Below, piece by piece: positions 33,743 to 44,200 of a DNA stretch of 64,000 bases. Both the position numbers and the translations under genes were made by a program. The notes below the pieces were generated by a model. The model was not told the origin of the DNA. It made no database searches and was given only the letters and a program-made list of their open reading frames with translations. Source of the stretch: Weissella kandleri (GTDB lineage Bacteria > Bacillota > Bacilli > Lactobacillales > Lactobacillaceae); assembly GCF_001438705.1 (NCBI RefSeq), contig NZ_JQBP01000001.1, positions 44,933 to 108,932 on the forward strand, in the 5' to 3' direction. The stretch's first letter is position 1. Each line of letters starts with the position of its first letter.

Positions 33743-35875
33743 ATGGATATATTAAAAAAAGTTTTAGAAATAATGCGTGGTGTATATGCAAAATGTAAAG
33801 AATGGCACCATAAACTACAAGCTTGGTGGCAACGGACATTAGGTCCAGTTTGGCATCGTTTTCAAATTACTCGTTGGATTATTGTAGTTATTTTAGCGCT
33901 GACCTTGATTATTAGTGTACTGGGAACATTTGAAGCCAAAACGACTGATGTTTCCAATTTAAAGGCGCGTTTAAAAAGTACGACGGAGATTTACGATGTT
34001 AGTGGTAATAAAGCTGGGTCAATCGCTGGTGAAAAAGGAACCTATGTTTCATATAAACAAATTTCACCAACGGTTGTTGACGCAGTGATTTCGACGGAGG
34101 ATCGTAATTTCTATCATGAATATGGTTTTTCTATTACCGGAATTGCGCGCGCAGGCTTGATGATTATTTGGCATAAATTAACGTTTACGAGTACAAATGC
34201 GCTCTCGGGTGGTTCAACCTTAACACAACAGTTAGTTAAAAATGCTTTTTTAACTCAGAATCAAACATTAACACGTAAGATTCGGGAACTATTTTTGTCT
34301 GTTCAAGTTGAAAATGAATATAGTAAACATGATATCTTATCAATGTATTTGAATAATGCCTATTTTGGTGAAGGAATTTGGGGTGTTCAAGATGCGGCCC
34401 AAAAGTATTTTGGAGTTGATGCGATTGATTTGAATCAACAGCAAGGAGCGATGTTAGCTGGAATGTTGCAATCGCCCAATGGATTTGATCCTTTGCAGAA
34501 CCCGCAAGCAGCTAAAAATCGTCGTGATCAGGTTCTTTTGAATATGGTGGCCAATAAAAAGTTAACGCAAAATATTGCTGATCAGTGGGCGGCCACACCA
34601 ATTGGGGCAACAAATCATAATATGACGAGTTCAAGTTATGAATATCCATATTATTTTGACGCGGTGATTGATGAAGCTATTAGTAAGTATCATTTAAAAG
34701 AACAAGATGTGATGCAAAATGGTTATAAGATTTACACTTCAATGAATCAGACGGATCAAACTAACTTGCAAAATGATTATCAAAATAGTTATTTGAACCC
34801 CATTGGTCCCGATTCACAAGCGGCTTCAATTGTTTTGGACGCCAAAACGGGTGGGGTTCGCGCAGTGGTTGGTGGTCGCGGTGAGCATCAATTCCGTGGA
34901 TTTAATCGTGCTACGCAAATGAAGCGTCAACCGGGATCAACAATCAAGCCGATTGTCGACTATGCGCCGGCGTTGGGGCGTGGTTATGCGTACGATTCGA
35001 TGCTACCTAATCATTCAATGACCTTTGGAACGAATAATTATGCCCCTAATAATGCCGGGGATGTGACGACTGAGGACATACCAATGTATGTTGCTTTGGA
35101 ACGTTCATATAATATTCCCGCGGTTTGGCTCAGTGAAAAGCTGGGTATTAATACTTCTTATCAAGCTGGGTTGAAAGCTGGCTTGCCATTAACGAAGGAT
35201 GATAAAAATTATGCGATGACAATAGGAGGTTTGAGCAAAGGTGTTTCCCCTATGCAGATGGCTCAAGCGTATACAAGCTTTGCCAATGAAGGTAAAATGT
35301 CTGATGCCCACTTTATTACCAAAATTGTGGACGCGAGTGGGCGGACCGTTGTTGATACGGTTAAAATTAAACAAACACGGTTATGGTCAGCAAAAGTGGC
35401 TAATGAAATGACGAGTATGATGCTTGGAGTTTACACTAATGGAACGGGAATCCCAGCGGATCCAAGCGGTTATACTGTTGCTGGTAAGACGGGAACTACT
35501 GAATTTGCCACCAGTGAAGACAATCCAAACGCGGCTACTGATTCTTGGGCGATTGCGTATACGCCAGATATCGTGAACGTAACGTGGACTGGAAATGATA
35601 ATGGTGAAATTATTCCGGCAAGTTTGGCATCAACGGCAGCGCCATTGATGAAAACTTCGCTGGAGCAGATTATTCCTAATACTGATCAAAACGCTTTTAC
35701 AGTGAAGAGTATTCGCGAACGAAATAGTGCCGAAAGTTGGAATTCAAGTAGTACAAATAGCTCAATTTCTGATAATATTAATGGGGTAGCTGGTGGATTA
35801 CGATCAGCTGGTCAAACTATTGTTAAGGGCGCCCAGGCCGTTTGGAGTGGGGTCCGTGGAGCTATTGGATTTTAG
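33743..35875 (+). CDS. Class A penicillin-binding protein (PBP1A-type)
   Basis: A 710-residue bifunctional peptidoglycan synthase. A cytoplasmic N-terminus and one membrane helix (about residues 48-68) precede a GT51 glycosyltransferase domain with catalytic Glu119 in ISTEDRNFY and the GGSTLTQQLVKN motif. The transpeptidase has active-site Ser399 in QPGSTIKP, SYN at 455-457 and KTG at 582-584. A Ser/Asn-rich linker and a Gly-rich tail end the protein. It polymerises and crosslinks murein outside the membrane and is a beta-lactam target. It starts 4 bp after argR. Confidence 0.96.
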   Translation: MDILKKVLEIMRGVYAKCKEWHHKLQAWWQRTLGPVWHRFQITRWIIVVILALTLIISVLGTFEAKTTDVSNLKARLKSTTEIYDVSGNKAGSIAGEKGTYVSYKQISPTVVDAVISTEDRNFYHEYGFSITGIARAGLMIIWHKLTFTSTNALSGGSTLTQQLVKNAFLTQNQTLTRKIRELFLSVQVENEYSKHDILSMYLNNAYFGEGIWGVQDAAQKYFGVDAIDLNQQQGAMLAGMLQSPNGFDPLQNPQAAKNRRDQVLLNMVANKKLTQNIADQWAATPIGATNHNMTSSSYEYPYYFDAVIDEAISKYHLKEQDVMQNGYKIYTSMNQTDQTNLQNDYQNSYLNPIGPDSQAASIVLDAKTGGVRAVVGGRGEHQFRGFNRATQMKRQPGSTIKPIVDYAPALGRGYAYDSMLPNHSMTFGTNNYAPNNAGDVTTEDIPMYVALERSYNIPAVWLSEKLGINTSYQAGLKAGLPLTKDDKNYAMTIGGLSKGVSPMQMAQAYTSFANEGKMSDAHFITKIVDASGRTVVDTVKIKQTRLWSAKVANEMTSMMLGVYTNGTGIPADPSGYTVAGKTGTTEFATSEDNPNAATDSWAIAYTPDIVNVTWTGNDNGEIIPASLASTAAPLMKTSLEQIIPNTDQNAFTVKSIRERNSAESWNSSSTNSSISDNINGVAGGLRSAGQTIVKGAQAVWSGVRGAIGF

Positions 35876-35887
35876 AGGAGCCATGAA

Positions 35888-36226
35888 ATGATTAATGTTT
35901 ATGATAATGTGAACGCAACTGCTAAGGATTTAGCACAAACAGAGCAATATTTAGCTTTAAAGGATGCTTTGGCAGCCGTTCATGCTGACACTGAAGCTGA
36001 AGCAGTCTTCAAGCGCTTCCAATCAGAACAACAAGCGATACAAGCAGCGGTTCAAGCTGGTCAAGAACCTACGCAAGATCAAATTAAGACTTGGCAAGAA
36101 GTTGCAGCTGATATGGATAAATCAGAAGTCTTGCAGACCTTAATGCAGGCTGAAGGGGCTATGAATAATCTTTTGCAAGATATTAATAGCATTATTACTA
36201 AGCCAATCGCAGATTTATATGAATAA
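35888..36226 (+). CDS. YlbF/YmcA-type helical protein (UPF0342, YheA-like)
   Basis: A 112-residue, all-helical acidic protein with a Gln/Ala-rich composition and the C-terminal pattern LLQDINSIITKPIADLYE, characteristic of the UPF0342/YheA branch of the Com_YlbF family. Other family members form the Y-complex that affects RNase Y; for the YheA branch the function is unknown. It follows the PBP by 12 bp and precedes yhaO; yheA, yhaO, yhaN and yhaM are commonly neighbours in Bacillota. Confidence 0.85.
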   Translation: MINVYDNVNATAKDLAQTEQYLALKDALAAVHADTEAEAVFKRFQSEQQAIQAAVQAGQEPTQDQIKTWQEVAADMDKSEVLQTLMQAEGAMNNLLQDINSIITKPIADLYE

Positions 36227-36261
36227 TTTCAGTTAAACTGCGAGGCATAAGCGTTTTAAAG

Positions 36262-36301
36262 AAAAGGGGGAATCGATCATGATGATCAACGCCCTCTTTT
36301 T
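36262..36301 (+). terminator. Terminator after yheA homologue
   Basis: Arms AAAAGGGGG (36262-36270) and CCCTCTTTT (one G-T pair), with an inner GATCATGATGATC segment and a T run. Confidence 0.8.
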
Positions 36302-36407
36302 AAATACATATTAAAGATAATCTAAGCTTCTGGTAGCAAAAGGAAAGCTTGGTTAAGTCTGCCGAGTATCACGAATAGATATGGTTCAAACCGAATGGAG
36401 GTTGAAA

Positions 36408-37598
36408 ATGAAATTCATTCATGCAGGTGATTTACATTTAGGAAATGCTTTTTTGGATTTGTCCCAGCTCCCTGAATGGGTCTTAGAAAATGTGCAGTCT
36501 GCAACGATGCGGGCTTTGGAAAGCTTAATTGACACGGCTATCCATGCACAGGTTGATATGATTTTGTTCCCGGGAGATATTTACGATACACATGTGCTAA
36601 ATCCGCATATCCAGTGGCTGTTCCAGCATCAAATGGAGCGTTTGTTGGCAGCGCATATTCCAGTCGTTTTAGGTTTCGGAAATCATGATTACACAGATAC
36701 GGTGAATGAACAGCTGCATTTACCAAAGAATGTGACAGTATTGGCCAACCAAGTGCAAACAGTACGTTTGGTAACGCAAAATGGGGAAAACGTCGCTATT
36801 TCGGGCTTTAGTTATCCGCAGCGGCATCTGCAAACAAGTCTGGTTGCGGACTTTCCAGATCGTCAAGCTGGCGAAGACTTTCATATCGGAATGTATCATG
36901 GCGCGCAAGACCATGGAGATTATGCGCAATTCACTTTATCTGATTTGAATCATAAACATTATCAATATTGGGCCTTGGGGCATATTCATGTGCGGCAAAC
37001 CCTGCAAGCTGAACCTTTTATTGGATATTCTGGAAATTTGCAAGGTCTCAATCGGACAGAAATAGGTCCAAAAGGTTTTTATTTGGTGCAAAGTAATCAA
37101 CAAGGGCAACTGATTCCTGAATTTCAAGCATGTGCGCCGGTAATTTGGACGCAGGTGCATGTACAATTGACTGATCAAATGAACTGGGCGGAAGTGATTG
37201 ATCAAATTCGAAACCAAATACAACGACATAATAAATTTCAATTGGTGGAAATTGACGTGGAGCAGACACCGCAGAAGTTGGTGGCGGGTTTGCAATCGGC
37301 GGCATTTATGAATCAATTGGCTGAACGATCACAGGTAACGGATAATTTTTGGATTCATCGGGTCGAAGTAAAAATGACGGTTCAAGGTAGTCAACTGATG
37401 GAATTAGGCGCAGAAAATTGGCAAGCACAAAAGCAGGGGTTAGTGACAAGCGCGCATTTGGAAGACTTGGGTTTAAAATTGGTTGACGATTTAGAATTGT
37501 ATGATTATTTTCAAAAATCGAAAACCCATCAAGACATTGAGCAGGCAATGGACGAGGTGATTCAAGCAATCCAACGGGGGCAGTGGCATGCAGATTAA
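36408..37598 (+). CDS. yhaO: Metallophosphoesterase YhaO (SbcD/Mre11-like nuclease)
   Basis: A 396-residue calcineurin-like phosphoesterase. The metal-binding motifs are FIHAGDLHLGNAF, LFPGDIYDTH, GFGNHDY, MYHGAQDHGDY and ALGHIHVRQ, in the order seen in SbcD/Mre11 exonucleases. The C-terminal part is variable. It likely cuts DNA ends together with the SMC-like ATPase YhaN encoded immediately downstream (11-bp overlap), in the manner of an SbcCD/Mre11-Rad50 pair. Start at 36408 with TGGAGG upstream; the upstream in-frame extension to 36381 lacks a site. Confidence 0.9.
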   Translation: MKFIHAGDLHLGNAFLDLSQLPEWVLENVQSATMRALESLIDTAIHAQVDMILFPGDIYDTHVLNPHIQWLFQHQMERLLAAHIPVVLGFGNHDYTDTVNEQLHLPKNVTVLANQVQTVRLVTQNGENVAISGFSYPQRHLQTSLVADFPDRQAGEDFHIGMYHGAQDHGDYAQFTLSDLNHKHYQYWALGHIHVRQTLQAEPFIGYSGNLQGLNRTEIGPKGFYLVQSNQQGQLIPEFQACAPVIWTQVHVQLTDQMNWAEVIDQIRNQIQRHNKFQLVEIDVEQTPQKLVAGLQSAAFMNQLAERSQVTDNFWIHRVEVKMTVQGSQLMELGAENWQAQKQGLVTSAHLEDLGLKLVDDLELYDYFQKSKTHQDIEQAMDEVIQAIQRGQWHAD

Positions 37599-39900
37599 GC
37601 GAATTGAAATTCAAAATTTTGGACGTTTTCAAAATCAAACTTTTAATTTACAAGCGGGCCTACAAGTTATTTATGGTTTGAATGAGACGGGTAAGACTAC
37701 CTTGCACCGATTTATCAGTGGAGTTTTGTTTGGTTTCCCCAAAGCGCGGGATACACAACGGGCTGACCAAAACGATGGTGGGGTTTTGATACTAGAATTT
37801 GAAGGACAAACTTATCGAGTAGCACGGTATGTTAATAAGGCGATTCAATTATCGGTTGAAAATTTGACGAGTGGCGAACAAGCTTTAGATCCAGAAAAGC
37901 AACTGCAAACTTTGCTAAATCCGTTGAATAAGCAATTATATCAAGCCATTTATAGTTTTAATCAAGATGATTTATTAAAAATTTATACATTAGACCCGAC
38001 GGAATTAAATGAAGTATTACGTAGCGTTGGTTATCCCGGAACGGACGAGTGGTTAACGAATGCTAAAAAATTGCAACGGCAAGCAAGCCAACAATTTGGA
38101 AAAACAAAAACGTCTAAACGTCCTTTGAATCAAGCTTTACGTCAACTGCGAGAATTGCAGCAACACTGGAATCAGCTAATGCAAAAGGCGCCCGATGTGC
38201 AGCAATTACAGCAACGGCAGATTCAACTTCGTGCAGATTTAGCTGCGCTACAACAAAGTCAAGCGCAAGAACAGGTGGATTTGCAGGTACAAAATAAGTT
38301 GCAATTACAAGTACCGATGTGGGAAAAGATCCAACGTCTGAAAAAAGAAATTCAAGCGAACCCGAATCTGCTGGATGCTAGTCGGCAAGCAGACGTTGAA
38401 ACGACACTGCAAAAATTACAGTTATTAGCTGATTCATCAGATGAGCGACAAGAACAATTTAAGCAATTCCAACAAGCAATGCACGCGTTACGACAAATTC
38501 AGCAACGAGGACAAACGGTGCATGAAAATATTCGACAATTAGAAGCAATGCTGCGCCAATTACGCGAAAAATGGCAACCTGATTCTATACCGGCACCGTT
38601 AACCGTTGCACAGTCAAAAAATTTGCATGCTCATCGGTTAGGGGCCCAACGTTTCACAACATCAGGTAACACTAATGCACAAAAAGGCGCTGGTCTGATA
38701 GGTGTTTTGGGGCTGCTTTTGGTTTTATTAGGTCAGTGGTCACTTTTAGGTGGGGTGTTAATGGTGAGTGCCGGTTTGTATTGGGGATGGCGTTATTGGC
38801 AGCATAGGACAACAGATGATCAACAGATTAGCTTGCCAGGATATGAAAATTGGGATGTAGCAACCATCGAGCTGATGCAGCCTGATGCCCAACAACAAGC
38901 TTTATGGCAACAACAGAGGCGTCAGTTAAAGGAAGAAGAAGAACAGCTTATCGTCCGTCAGCAAAAGGTATTGACGGAATTACGTAACTTAAGTCGACAA
39001 CCGCAAGCGGATGTCCAACAGTTACAAAAGATTCATGCTAAATGGCAAATGCAGGTGCAAGTTCAGCAGACGACGCAAGTGCAACGTCAAGAATATCAAG
39101 CGCTTTTGCAAAGTCAGTTGAACCAATTAGGCTTAGCCGATGTGAAAGATTATCGACAACGTAAATTGGTTGATCAACGTACGCGAGCCTTACAAACGCA
39201 GTTGCAAACATTGGAACAACAATTAGGGGATGTCGATCAGGCGACATTAGCAAAGTTTTCAGCCCTGCATCCAGCTCATGCTGATACAGCTGAGGAACAA
39301 AAAGCTAGCGGGGATGAAGCGTCTGACAAGCAAGCGCAACAATTGCAAGCGGAATTAGCCCGTGTAAATTATGAGCTAACGGCGTTTGAAACTGATACTA
39401 GTTTGGAAACGTTAAATCAAAAAATTGCCACGCAGCGCAGTTTATTACAAAATGAAATGCAAAAATATTTTGTAGAGCAATTGAGCGCGACTTGGATTCA
39501 ACAAACCGTTGAGCACTTGACGCAAATGCAGTTACCGCAGTTATTCAAGGTAGCGAGTGGTTATTTACAACGTTTGACCCAACAGAAATACATCCAAATT
39601 GTGGATCAACAAGGACAATTAAAATTAAAGGATCAGTCAACACATTTTTGGACGTTGGACGAAGTTTCGCGGGGAACGGCGGAATTGGTTTATGTCACTT
39701 TGCGTTTAGCATATGCGTGGCAATTAAAAGCGCAGTGGATTGGACCCGTTTTGATTGATGATGCGTTTGTGGATCTTGATGCGTCACGGCGCCAAATTTT
39801 ATTTGAAATTTTAGGTGAATTTGCGGCAGAAGGGTATCAAATTTTATATTTCACAGCGCACGATAACTTGACGTTGCAACCGACTTTAGATTTAAATTAA
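37588..39900 (+). CDS. yhaN: SMC/Rad50-like ATPase YhaN with transmembrane hairpin
   Basis: A 770-residue AAA/ABC-type ATPase. It has Walker A YGLNETGKTTLHRF near residue 30, two long Gln-rich coiled-coil arms, and, unlike Rad50, a hydrophobic segment in the middle (about 370-405) that likely crosses the membrane. The C-terminal half has the signature-like EVSRGTAELVYVTLRLAYAW and Walker B LIDDAFVDLD. The gene overlaps yhaO and is followed by yhaM. The arrangement suggests a membrane-tethered DNA-processing complex; the detailed function is not established. Confidence 0.88.
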   Translation: MQIKRIEIQNFGRFQNQTFNLQAGLQVIYGLNETGKTTLHRFISGVLFGFPKARDTQRADQNDGGVLILEFEGQTYRVARYVNKAIQLSVENLTSGEQALDPEKQLQTLLNPLNKQLYQAIYSFNQDDLLKIYTLDPTELNEVLRSVGYPGTDEWLTNAKKLQRQASQQFGKTKTSKRPLNQALRQLRELQQHWNQLMQKAPDVQQLQQRQIQLRADLAALQQSQAQEQVDLQVQNKLQLQVPMWEKIQRLKKEIQANPNLLDASRQADVETTLQKLQLLADSSDERQEQFKQFQQAMHALRQIQQRGQTVHENIRQLEAMLRQLREKWQPDSIPAPLTVAQSKNLHAHRLGAQRFTTSGNTNAQKGAGLIGVLGLLLVLLGQWSLLGGVLMVSAGLYWGWRYWQHRTTDDQQISLPGYENWDVATIELMQPDAQQQALWQQQRRQLKEEEEQLIVRQQKVLTELRNLSRQPQADVQQLQKIHAKWQMQVQVQQTTQVQRQEYQALLQSQLNQLGLADVKDYRQRKLVDQRTRALQTQLQTLEQQLGDVDQATLAKFSALHPAHADTAEEQKASGDEASDKQAQQLQAELARVNYELTAFETDTSLETLNQKIATQRSLLQNEMQKYFVEQLSATWIQQTVEHLTQMQLPQLFKVASGYLQRLTQQKYIQIVDQQGQLKLKDQSTHFWTLDEVSRGTAELVYVTLRLAYAWQLKAQWIGPVLIDDAFVDLDASRRQILFEILGEFAAEGYQILYFTAHDNLTLQPTLDLN

Positions 39901-39918
39901 GAAAGATTGAGGACTAAG

Positions 39919-40878
39919 ATGATGCAAGGACGTAAATTAAGTGATTATAAAAATGATGAAAATGTCCAGACGTATGCTGTCTTAAAACAAGTCGAATTAC
40001 GCAAGACTAATGCGGGCAAGCCATACTTAGCGGTTGTTTTAGAAGATAGTTCGATGGAATTAGCTGGTATGAAATGGGAGATTACTGAAGAAGAAGCCCA
40101 AACGTTTCAGGCGGGGATGGTGGTGGCAGTTAGCGGGATGCGACAGACATATCGGGATAAACCACAGTTGAAAATTTTTGAAATTCGGCCGACCCGGATT
40201 GATGAACCGCAAAATCCAAATGATTTCATGCCGCATGGTCCCATGAAAGCCGATGAAATGGAAGCTGAAGTTAACCGGCTATTTTTAAAAATTTTAAATC
40301 CCAAATGGCAACGCATTGTCCGGTATTTATTAGCAAAATATCATGATGAGTTTTATCGTTATCCAGCAGCTAAAACCAATCATCATGCCTTTGCTGGTGG
40401 ATTAGGGTATCATACGATTTCAATTGCACGGTTGGCCGATCAAGTGGCTAATTTATATTCATCAGTAGATCGAAGTCTTTTACTGGCGGGGGCGTTATTG
40501 CATGATTTAGGTAAAGTGATTGAGCTTTCTGGACCGGTCGCAACCAAATATACCCGGTCTGGGAATTTGATTGGGCATATTGTTTTGATTGATGAACAAA
40601 TTGTGTTAGCAGCTCAAGAGTTGAAACTTGATTTGTTCGATGAAGATCTAATTTTATTACGACATGTTGTCCTGGCGCATCATGGACAATTAGAATACGG
40701 TTCACCGGTTCAACCATTGGTCCGCGAAGCGAATGTTTTACATCAATTGGACGAATTAGATGCTAATATGCAAAGCTTTGATCAAGTACTTAATCAAACG
40801 GAGCCAGGCGATTTTGCGACACGGAATTGGGCTTTAGATAACCGGGCTGTTTATCGTCCTGAACATGATAAAAATTAA
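39919..40878 (+). CDS. yhaM: 3'-5' exoribonuclease YhaM
   Basis: A 319-residue protein. An N-terminal OB-fold (about residues 15-95, including YAVLKQVELRKTNAGKPYLAV) precedes an HD domain with NHHAFAGGLGYHTISIARLAD and LLAGALLHDLGKVIEL, plus a later VLAHHGQLEYGS. YhaM trims short 3' single-stranded tails of RNA (and DNA). I place the start at ATG 39919 rather than TTG 39907; TTGAGGA upstream serves as ribosome-binding site. It ends the yhaO-yhaN-yhaM operon. Confidence 0.93.
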   Translation: MMQGRKLSDYKNDENVQTYAVLKQVELRKTNAGKPYLAVVLEDSSMELAGMKWEITEEEAQTFQAGMVVAVSGMRQTYRDKPQLKIFEIRPTRIDEPQNPNDFMPHGPMKADEMEAEVNRLFLKILNPKWQRIVRYLLAKYHDEFYRYPAAKTNHHAFAGGLGYHTISIARLADQVANLYSSVDRSLLLAGALLHDLGKVIELSGPVATKYTRSGNLIGHIVLIDEQIVLAAQELKLDLFDEDLILLRHVVLAHHGQLEYGSPVQPLVREANVLHQLDELDANMQSFDQVLNQTEPGDFATRNWALDNRAVYRPEHDKN

Positions 40879-40888
40879 TTCATGAAAC

Positions 40889-40922
40889 TACAGCTTTACA
40901 AAAAATACAGCTTTACAAAGCT
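40889..40922 (+). repeat. Two tandem 17-bp repeats
   Basis: TACAGCTTTACAAAAAA (40889-40905) is followed by TACAGCTTTACAAAGCT (40906-40922) just after yhaM. No function is evident. Confidence 0.7.
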
Positions 40923-41005
40923 AAAAATCCAGTGTATTATTTAACTTGTAAACTTATTAAAAGTAAGCTTTCTTTCAGATTAAAATTAACGGGAGATTTT
41001 TTGAT

Positions 41006-41551
41006 ATGACAAAGTATGGAGTGTTAGTTGGTTCATTACGTAAGGGTTCATATAGTGCTGGAGTGGCTGAAGCATTAGTTAAGGGATTACCTGAAGATGC
41101 TGAAGTGACGCAATTGCGCATTGATAATTTGCCTTTGTACAATCAAGATTATGATGCTGATTCACCGGTTGTTTATACTGAATTTCGAGAGTTAGTGGCT
41201 CAACAAGATGCATTTATTATCGCTACTCCAGAGTATAACCGGAGCATTCCAGGCGCTTTAAAGAACGCCTTGGATGTTGCTTCACGTCCTTACGGCGAGA
41301 GTGTATGGGACGGTAAGCCTGTTTTGCCAGCCTCACAATCAACTGGTGGAATTGGTGGAATTGTGGCTAATCATACTTTGCGGCAAACCTTACAATTTTT
41401 GAATATGCCAATGATGACTCAACCTGAGTTATATATTGGGGGAACACCATCCTTGAGTGATGAGAATGGACACATCACTAATGAGGATACCTTAAACTTC
41501 TTAGCTGCAACAGCTGGGCAATTTGACCGATTCGTTAAAGCCCGCAAATAA
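41006..41551 (+). CDS. NADPH-dependent FMN reductase family protein
   Basis: A 181-residue flavodoxin-fold enzyme with the FMN-phosphate loop VGSLRKGSYSAGVAEAL and the flavin segment IIATPEYNRSIPGALKNALD. These two motifs define the NADPH-dependent FMN reductase/azoreductase family. It reduces flavin, quinones or azo compounds with NAD(P)H; the physiological substrate is not clear. GGGAG upstream of the ATG; a lone gene with its own terminator. Confidence 0.92.
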   Translation: MTKYGVLVGSLRKGSYSAGVAEALVKGLPEDAEVTQLRIDNLPLYNQDYDADSPVVYTEFRELVAQQDAFIIATPEYNRSIPGALKNALDVASRPYGESVWDGKPVLPASQSTGGIGGIVANHTLRQTLQFLNMPMMTQPELYIGGTPSLSDENGHITNEDTLNFLAATAGQFDRFVKARK

Positions 41552-41564
41552 TATTACTTGAGAT

Positions 41565-41594
41565 AAAACCACTTGTATTATGAGTGGTTTTTTG
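41565..41594 (+). terminator. Terminator after FMN reductase gene
   Basis: Arms AAAACCACT (41565-41573) and AGTGGTTTT, with a T run. Confidence 0.88.
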
Positions 41595-41621
41595 TTATAT
41601 TATTTATTGGCTGTAAATGCC

Positions 41622-41664
41622 ATATCAACGATGTTCCGCTGGTCGGATGATGTAAGAACATCGA
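41622..41664 (+). promoter_or_regulatory. Candidate L19 ribosomal-protein leader
   Basis: A stem of CGATGTTC (41629-41636) and GAACATCG (41656-41663) lies just before the rplS ribosome-binding site, the position and shape of the L19 leader RNAs of Bacillota. It could expose or hide AGGAG at 41667-41671. No covariance model was run. Confidence 0.6.
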
Positions 41665-41678
41665 TTAGGAGATTTGCT

Positions 41679-42035
41679 ATGCGTCAAAATGCATTGTTAG
41701 AAAAGTTAACTGAATCACAATTGCGGTCAGATATTCCTGATTTCCGTGCCGGTGATACAATCAAGGTTTATGCTCGAATCGTCGAAGGTTCACGTGAGCG
41801 TATCCAATTGTTCGAAGGTGTGGTCATTAAGCGAAAGGGTAGCGGAATCCAAGCTACTTATACTGTTCGTAAGATGTCAAGCGGGGTTGGTGTGGAACGG
41901 ACTTATCCAGTTCACTCACCACGTGTTGATAAGATCGAAGTGGTTCGTCATGGTCGCGTTCGTCGTGCCAAGTTGTACTACTTGCGTGCTTTGCACGGTA
42001 AGGCTGCTCGTATTAAAGAAGCCCGGCGCGGTTAA
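41679..42035 (+). CDS. rplS: Ribosomal protein L19
   Basis: A 118-residue protein. The start at 41679 ([18 protein letters not shown]) with AGGAG upstream gives the usual L19 length. Hallmarks are [34 protein letters not shown] and the C-terminal [21 protein letters not shown]19 sits at the 30S-50S interface. A longer frame is open to 41580 but runs through the leader hairpin and is not used. Confidence 0.98.
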   Translation: MRQNALLEKLTESQLRSDIPDFRAGDTIKVYARIVEGSRERIQLFEGVVIKRKGSGIQATYTVRKMSSGVGVERTYPVHSPRVDKIEVVRHGRVRRAKLYYLRALHGKAARIKEARRG

Positions 42036-42054
42036 TTTTAATATTAGTAGACTG

Positions 42055-42088
42055 AAAGCTCGTATCATTTGTGATACGGGCTTTTTTG
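42055..42088 (+). terminator. Terminator after rplS
   Basis: Arms AAAGCTCGTATCA and TGATACGGGCTTT (one G-T wobble), with a TTTG loop and T run. Confidence 0.92.
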
Positions 42089-42188
42089 TTTATCTAAATT
42101 TAGCAAGTTTCCTGGTAATCCGCGGTGCAGGAAGGCCAATTATCTTGTATAATGGAAGAGACAATTAAACGAAAGTGAGCGCATTTAA

Positions 42189-44024
42189 ATGAATTTAAAA
42201 GAGTTAGAAGAGCGCCAAAAACATATCCGAAATTTTAGCATTGTGGCCCATATTGATCATGGGAAATCAACCATTTCCGATCGAATTTTAGAAGCGACCC
42301 ATACGGTGGCTTCACGGGATATGCAAGCCCAACTGTTAGATACGATGGATTTGGAACGAGAGCGTGGAATTACGATTAAGATGAATGCCGTTGAAGTGCA
42401 TTATGTGGCCAATGATGGTGAAACTTATATTTTTCATTTAGTTGATACACCAGGGCACGTGGACTTTTCATACGAAGTTTCACGTTCATTAGCTGCCGCG
42501 GATGGGGCCATCTTAGTTGTTGATGCTGCTCAAGGGGTAGAAGCCCAAACTTTAGCGAATGTTTATTTGGCTTTAGATAATGATTTGGAAATTTTGCCTT
42601 TAATTAATAAGATTGATTTGCCCGCTGCTGAGCCAGAAAAGGTTCGTGCGGAGATTGAAGATGTAATTGGCTTAGATGCTTCAGATGCCGTTTTAGCTTC
42701 GGCTAAAAAAGGGATCGGGATTCCGGAGCTATTGGAACAAATCGTGACGAAATTACCAGCACCAGAGGGCGATTTGGAAGGGCCGTTGAAAGCTTTGATT
42801 TTTGATTCGACCTACGATGCTTACAAGGGGGTCATTTTAACGATCCGGGTTAAAGATGGAATGGTTAAGCCGGGTGATAAAATTAAGTTTATGAATTCTG
42901 GTGCTGAATATGATGTGACGGAAGTTGGGGTTAATTCTCCTCATCCGATTAAACGTGAATATTTGGTGGCAGGAGATATTGGTTATGTGGCGGCATCAAT
43001 TAAAAATATTCGCGATGCGCGCCCAGGTGATACGATTACGACTGTCCAAAATGGAGCCGCTGAACCGTTAGCTGGTTATAAACCAATGACGCCAATGGTC
43101 TATTCTGGATTGTATCCTTCTGATAATGCCAAGTATAATTATCTGCGTGAAGCCTTGGAGAAGTTACAGTTGAATGACGCTTCTTTGGAATTTGATCCTG
43201 AGACTTCGCAAGCCTTGGGCTTTGGGTTCCGGACAGGTTTCTTGGGGATGTTGCATATGGATGTGATTCAAGAACGCCTGGAACGTGAATTTGATCTAGA
43301 TTTGATTACCACAGCACCTTCTGTGACGTACCATGCTTTTTTAAAGGACGGGACAATGGTAGAGGTGGATAATCCATCCGAATTGCCAGAAGTAGGCGAG
43401 ATTGAGCATATTGAAGAGCCATTTGTGTATGCGCAAATCATGGTTCCAAATGATTATGTTGGAGCGGTGATGGATTTGGCGCAGCGTAAACGTGGTGAAT
43501 TTGATACGATGGATTATCTGGATGCTAATCGAGTGAATGTGAAATATTATCTACCGTTATCAGAAATTATTTTTGAATTTTTTGATATTTTGAAATCAAC
43601 TACGCGGGGTTATGCTTCATTAGATTATGAAATGTCGGGATATCGCCCTTCAGATTTGGTTAAAATCGATATTCTATTAAATGGAGATAAGGTTGACGCT
43701 TTGAGTTTTATTGTGCATCGAGATTTTGCGCAGGAGCGGGGACGTTTAATTACAATTAAGTTGAAAGATTTAATTCCACGGCGTAATTTTGAAATCCCTG
43801 TGCAAGCAGCAATTGGTTCAAAGATTATTGCGCGGTCAACGATCAAAGCTTATCGGAAGGACGTTACATCTAAGATTCACACTGGTGATCCAGATCGACG
43901 GGCTAAGCTGTTGGATAAGCAAAAGCGTGGAAAAGCACGCATGAAGTCAGTTGGTACGGTTGATGTCCCACAGGAAGCCTTTATGGCCGTATTGAAAACG
44001 GGCGATGACGAAGGTAAAAATTAA
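42189..44024 (+). CDS. lepA: Elongation factor 4 (LepA)
   Basis: A 611-residue translational GTPase. G1 is [11 protein letters not shown]2 RERGITIK, G3 [10 protein letters not shown]4 NKIDLPA. The LepA-specific C-terminal domain ends with [21 protein letters not shown]4 back-translocates or remodels stalled ribosomes and assists 30S biogenesis. Monocistronic; TATAAT lies at 42148-42153 upstream with no good -35. Confidence 0.98.
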   Translation: MNLKELEERQKHIRNFSIVAHIDHGKSTISDRILEATHTVASRDMQAQLLDTMDLERERGITIKMNAVEVHYVANDGETYIFHLVDTPGHVDFSYEVSRSLAAADGAILVVDAAQGVEAQTLANVYLALDNDLEILPLINKIDLPAAEPEKVRAEIEDVIGLDASDAVLASAKKGIGIPELLEQIVTKLPAPEGDLEGPLKALIFDSTYDAYKGVILTIRVKDGMVKPGDKIKFMNSGAEYDVTEVGVNSPHPIKREYLVAGDIGYVAASIKNIRDARPGDTITTVQNGAAEPLAGYKPMTPMVYSGLYPSDNAKYNYLREALEKLQLNDASLEFDPETSQALGFGFRTGFLGMLHMDVIQERLEREFDLDLITTAPSVTYHAFLKDGTMVEVDNPSELPEVGEIEHIEEPFVYAQIMVPNDYVGAVMDLAQRKRGEFDTMDYLDANRVNVKYYLPLSEIIFEFFDILKSTTRGYASLDYEMSGYRPSDLVKIDILLNGDKVDALSFIVHRDFAQERGRLITIKLKDLIPRRNFEIPVQAAIGSKIIARSTIKAYRKDVTSKIHTGDPDRRAKLLDKQKRGKARMKSVGTVDVPQEAFMAVLKTGDDEGKN

Positions 44025-44200
44025 TTTGATGTCTATAGTTAGCGCTTGCGTTATTTTGCAAAATAGTGACTTTTAGGTAACTTTTTGCAAATAATTCGTG
44101 ATGGGGTACTGTATTCTAAAATTGGATATGTTATACTAGTTTAGTTAATAAAACTGACTCTGGTTGACCGAGTTTTGATCAGGGCTATAAGGAGACTATT

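Noticed and set aside
41580..41678. N-terminal extension of L19 to 41580
   Set aside because: Would run through the leader hairpin and give a protein far longer than L19; the internal ATG at 41679 has AGGAG.
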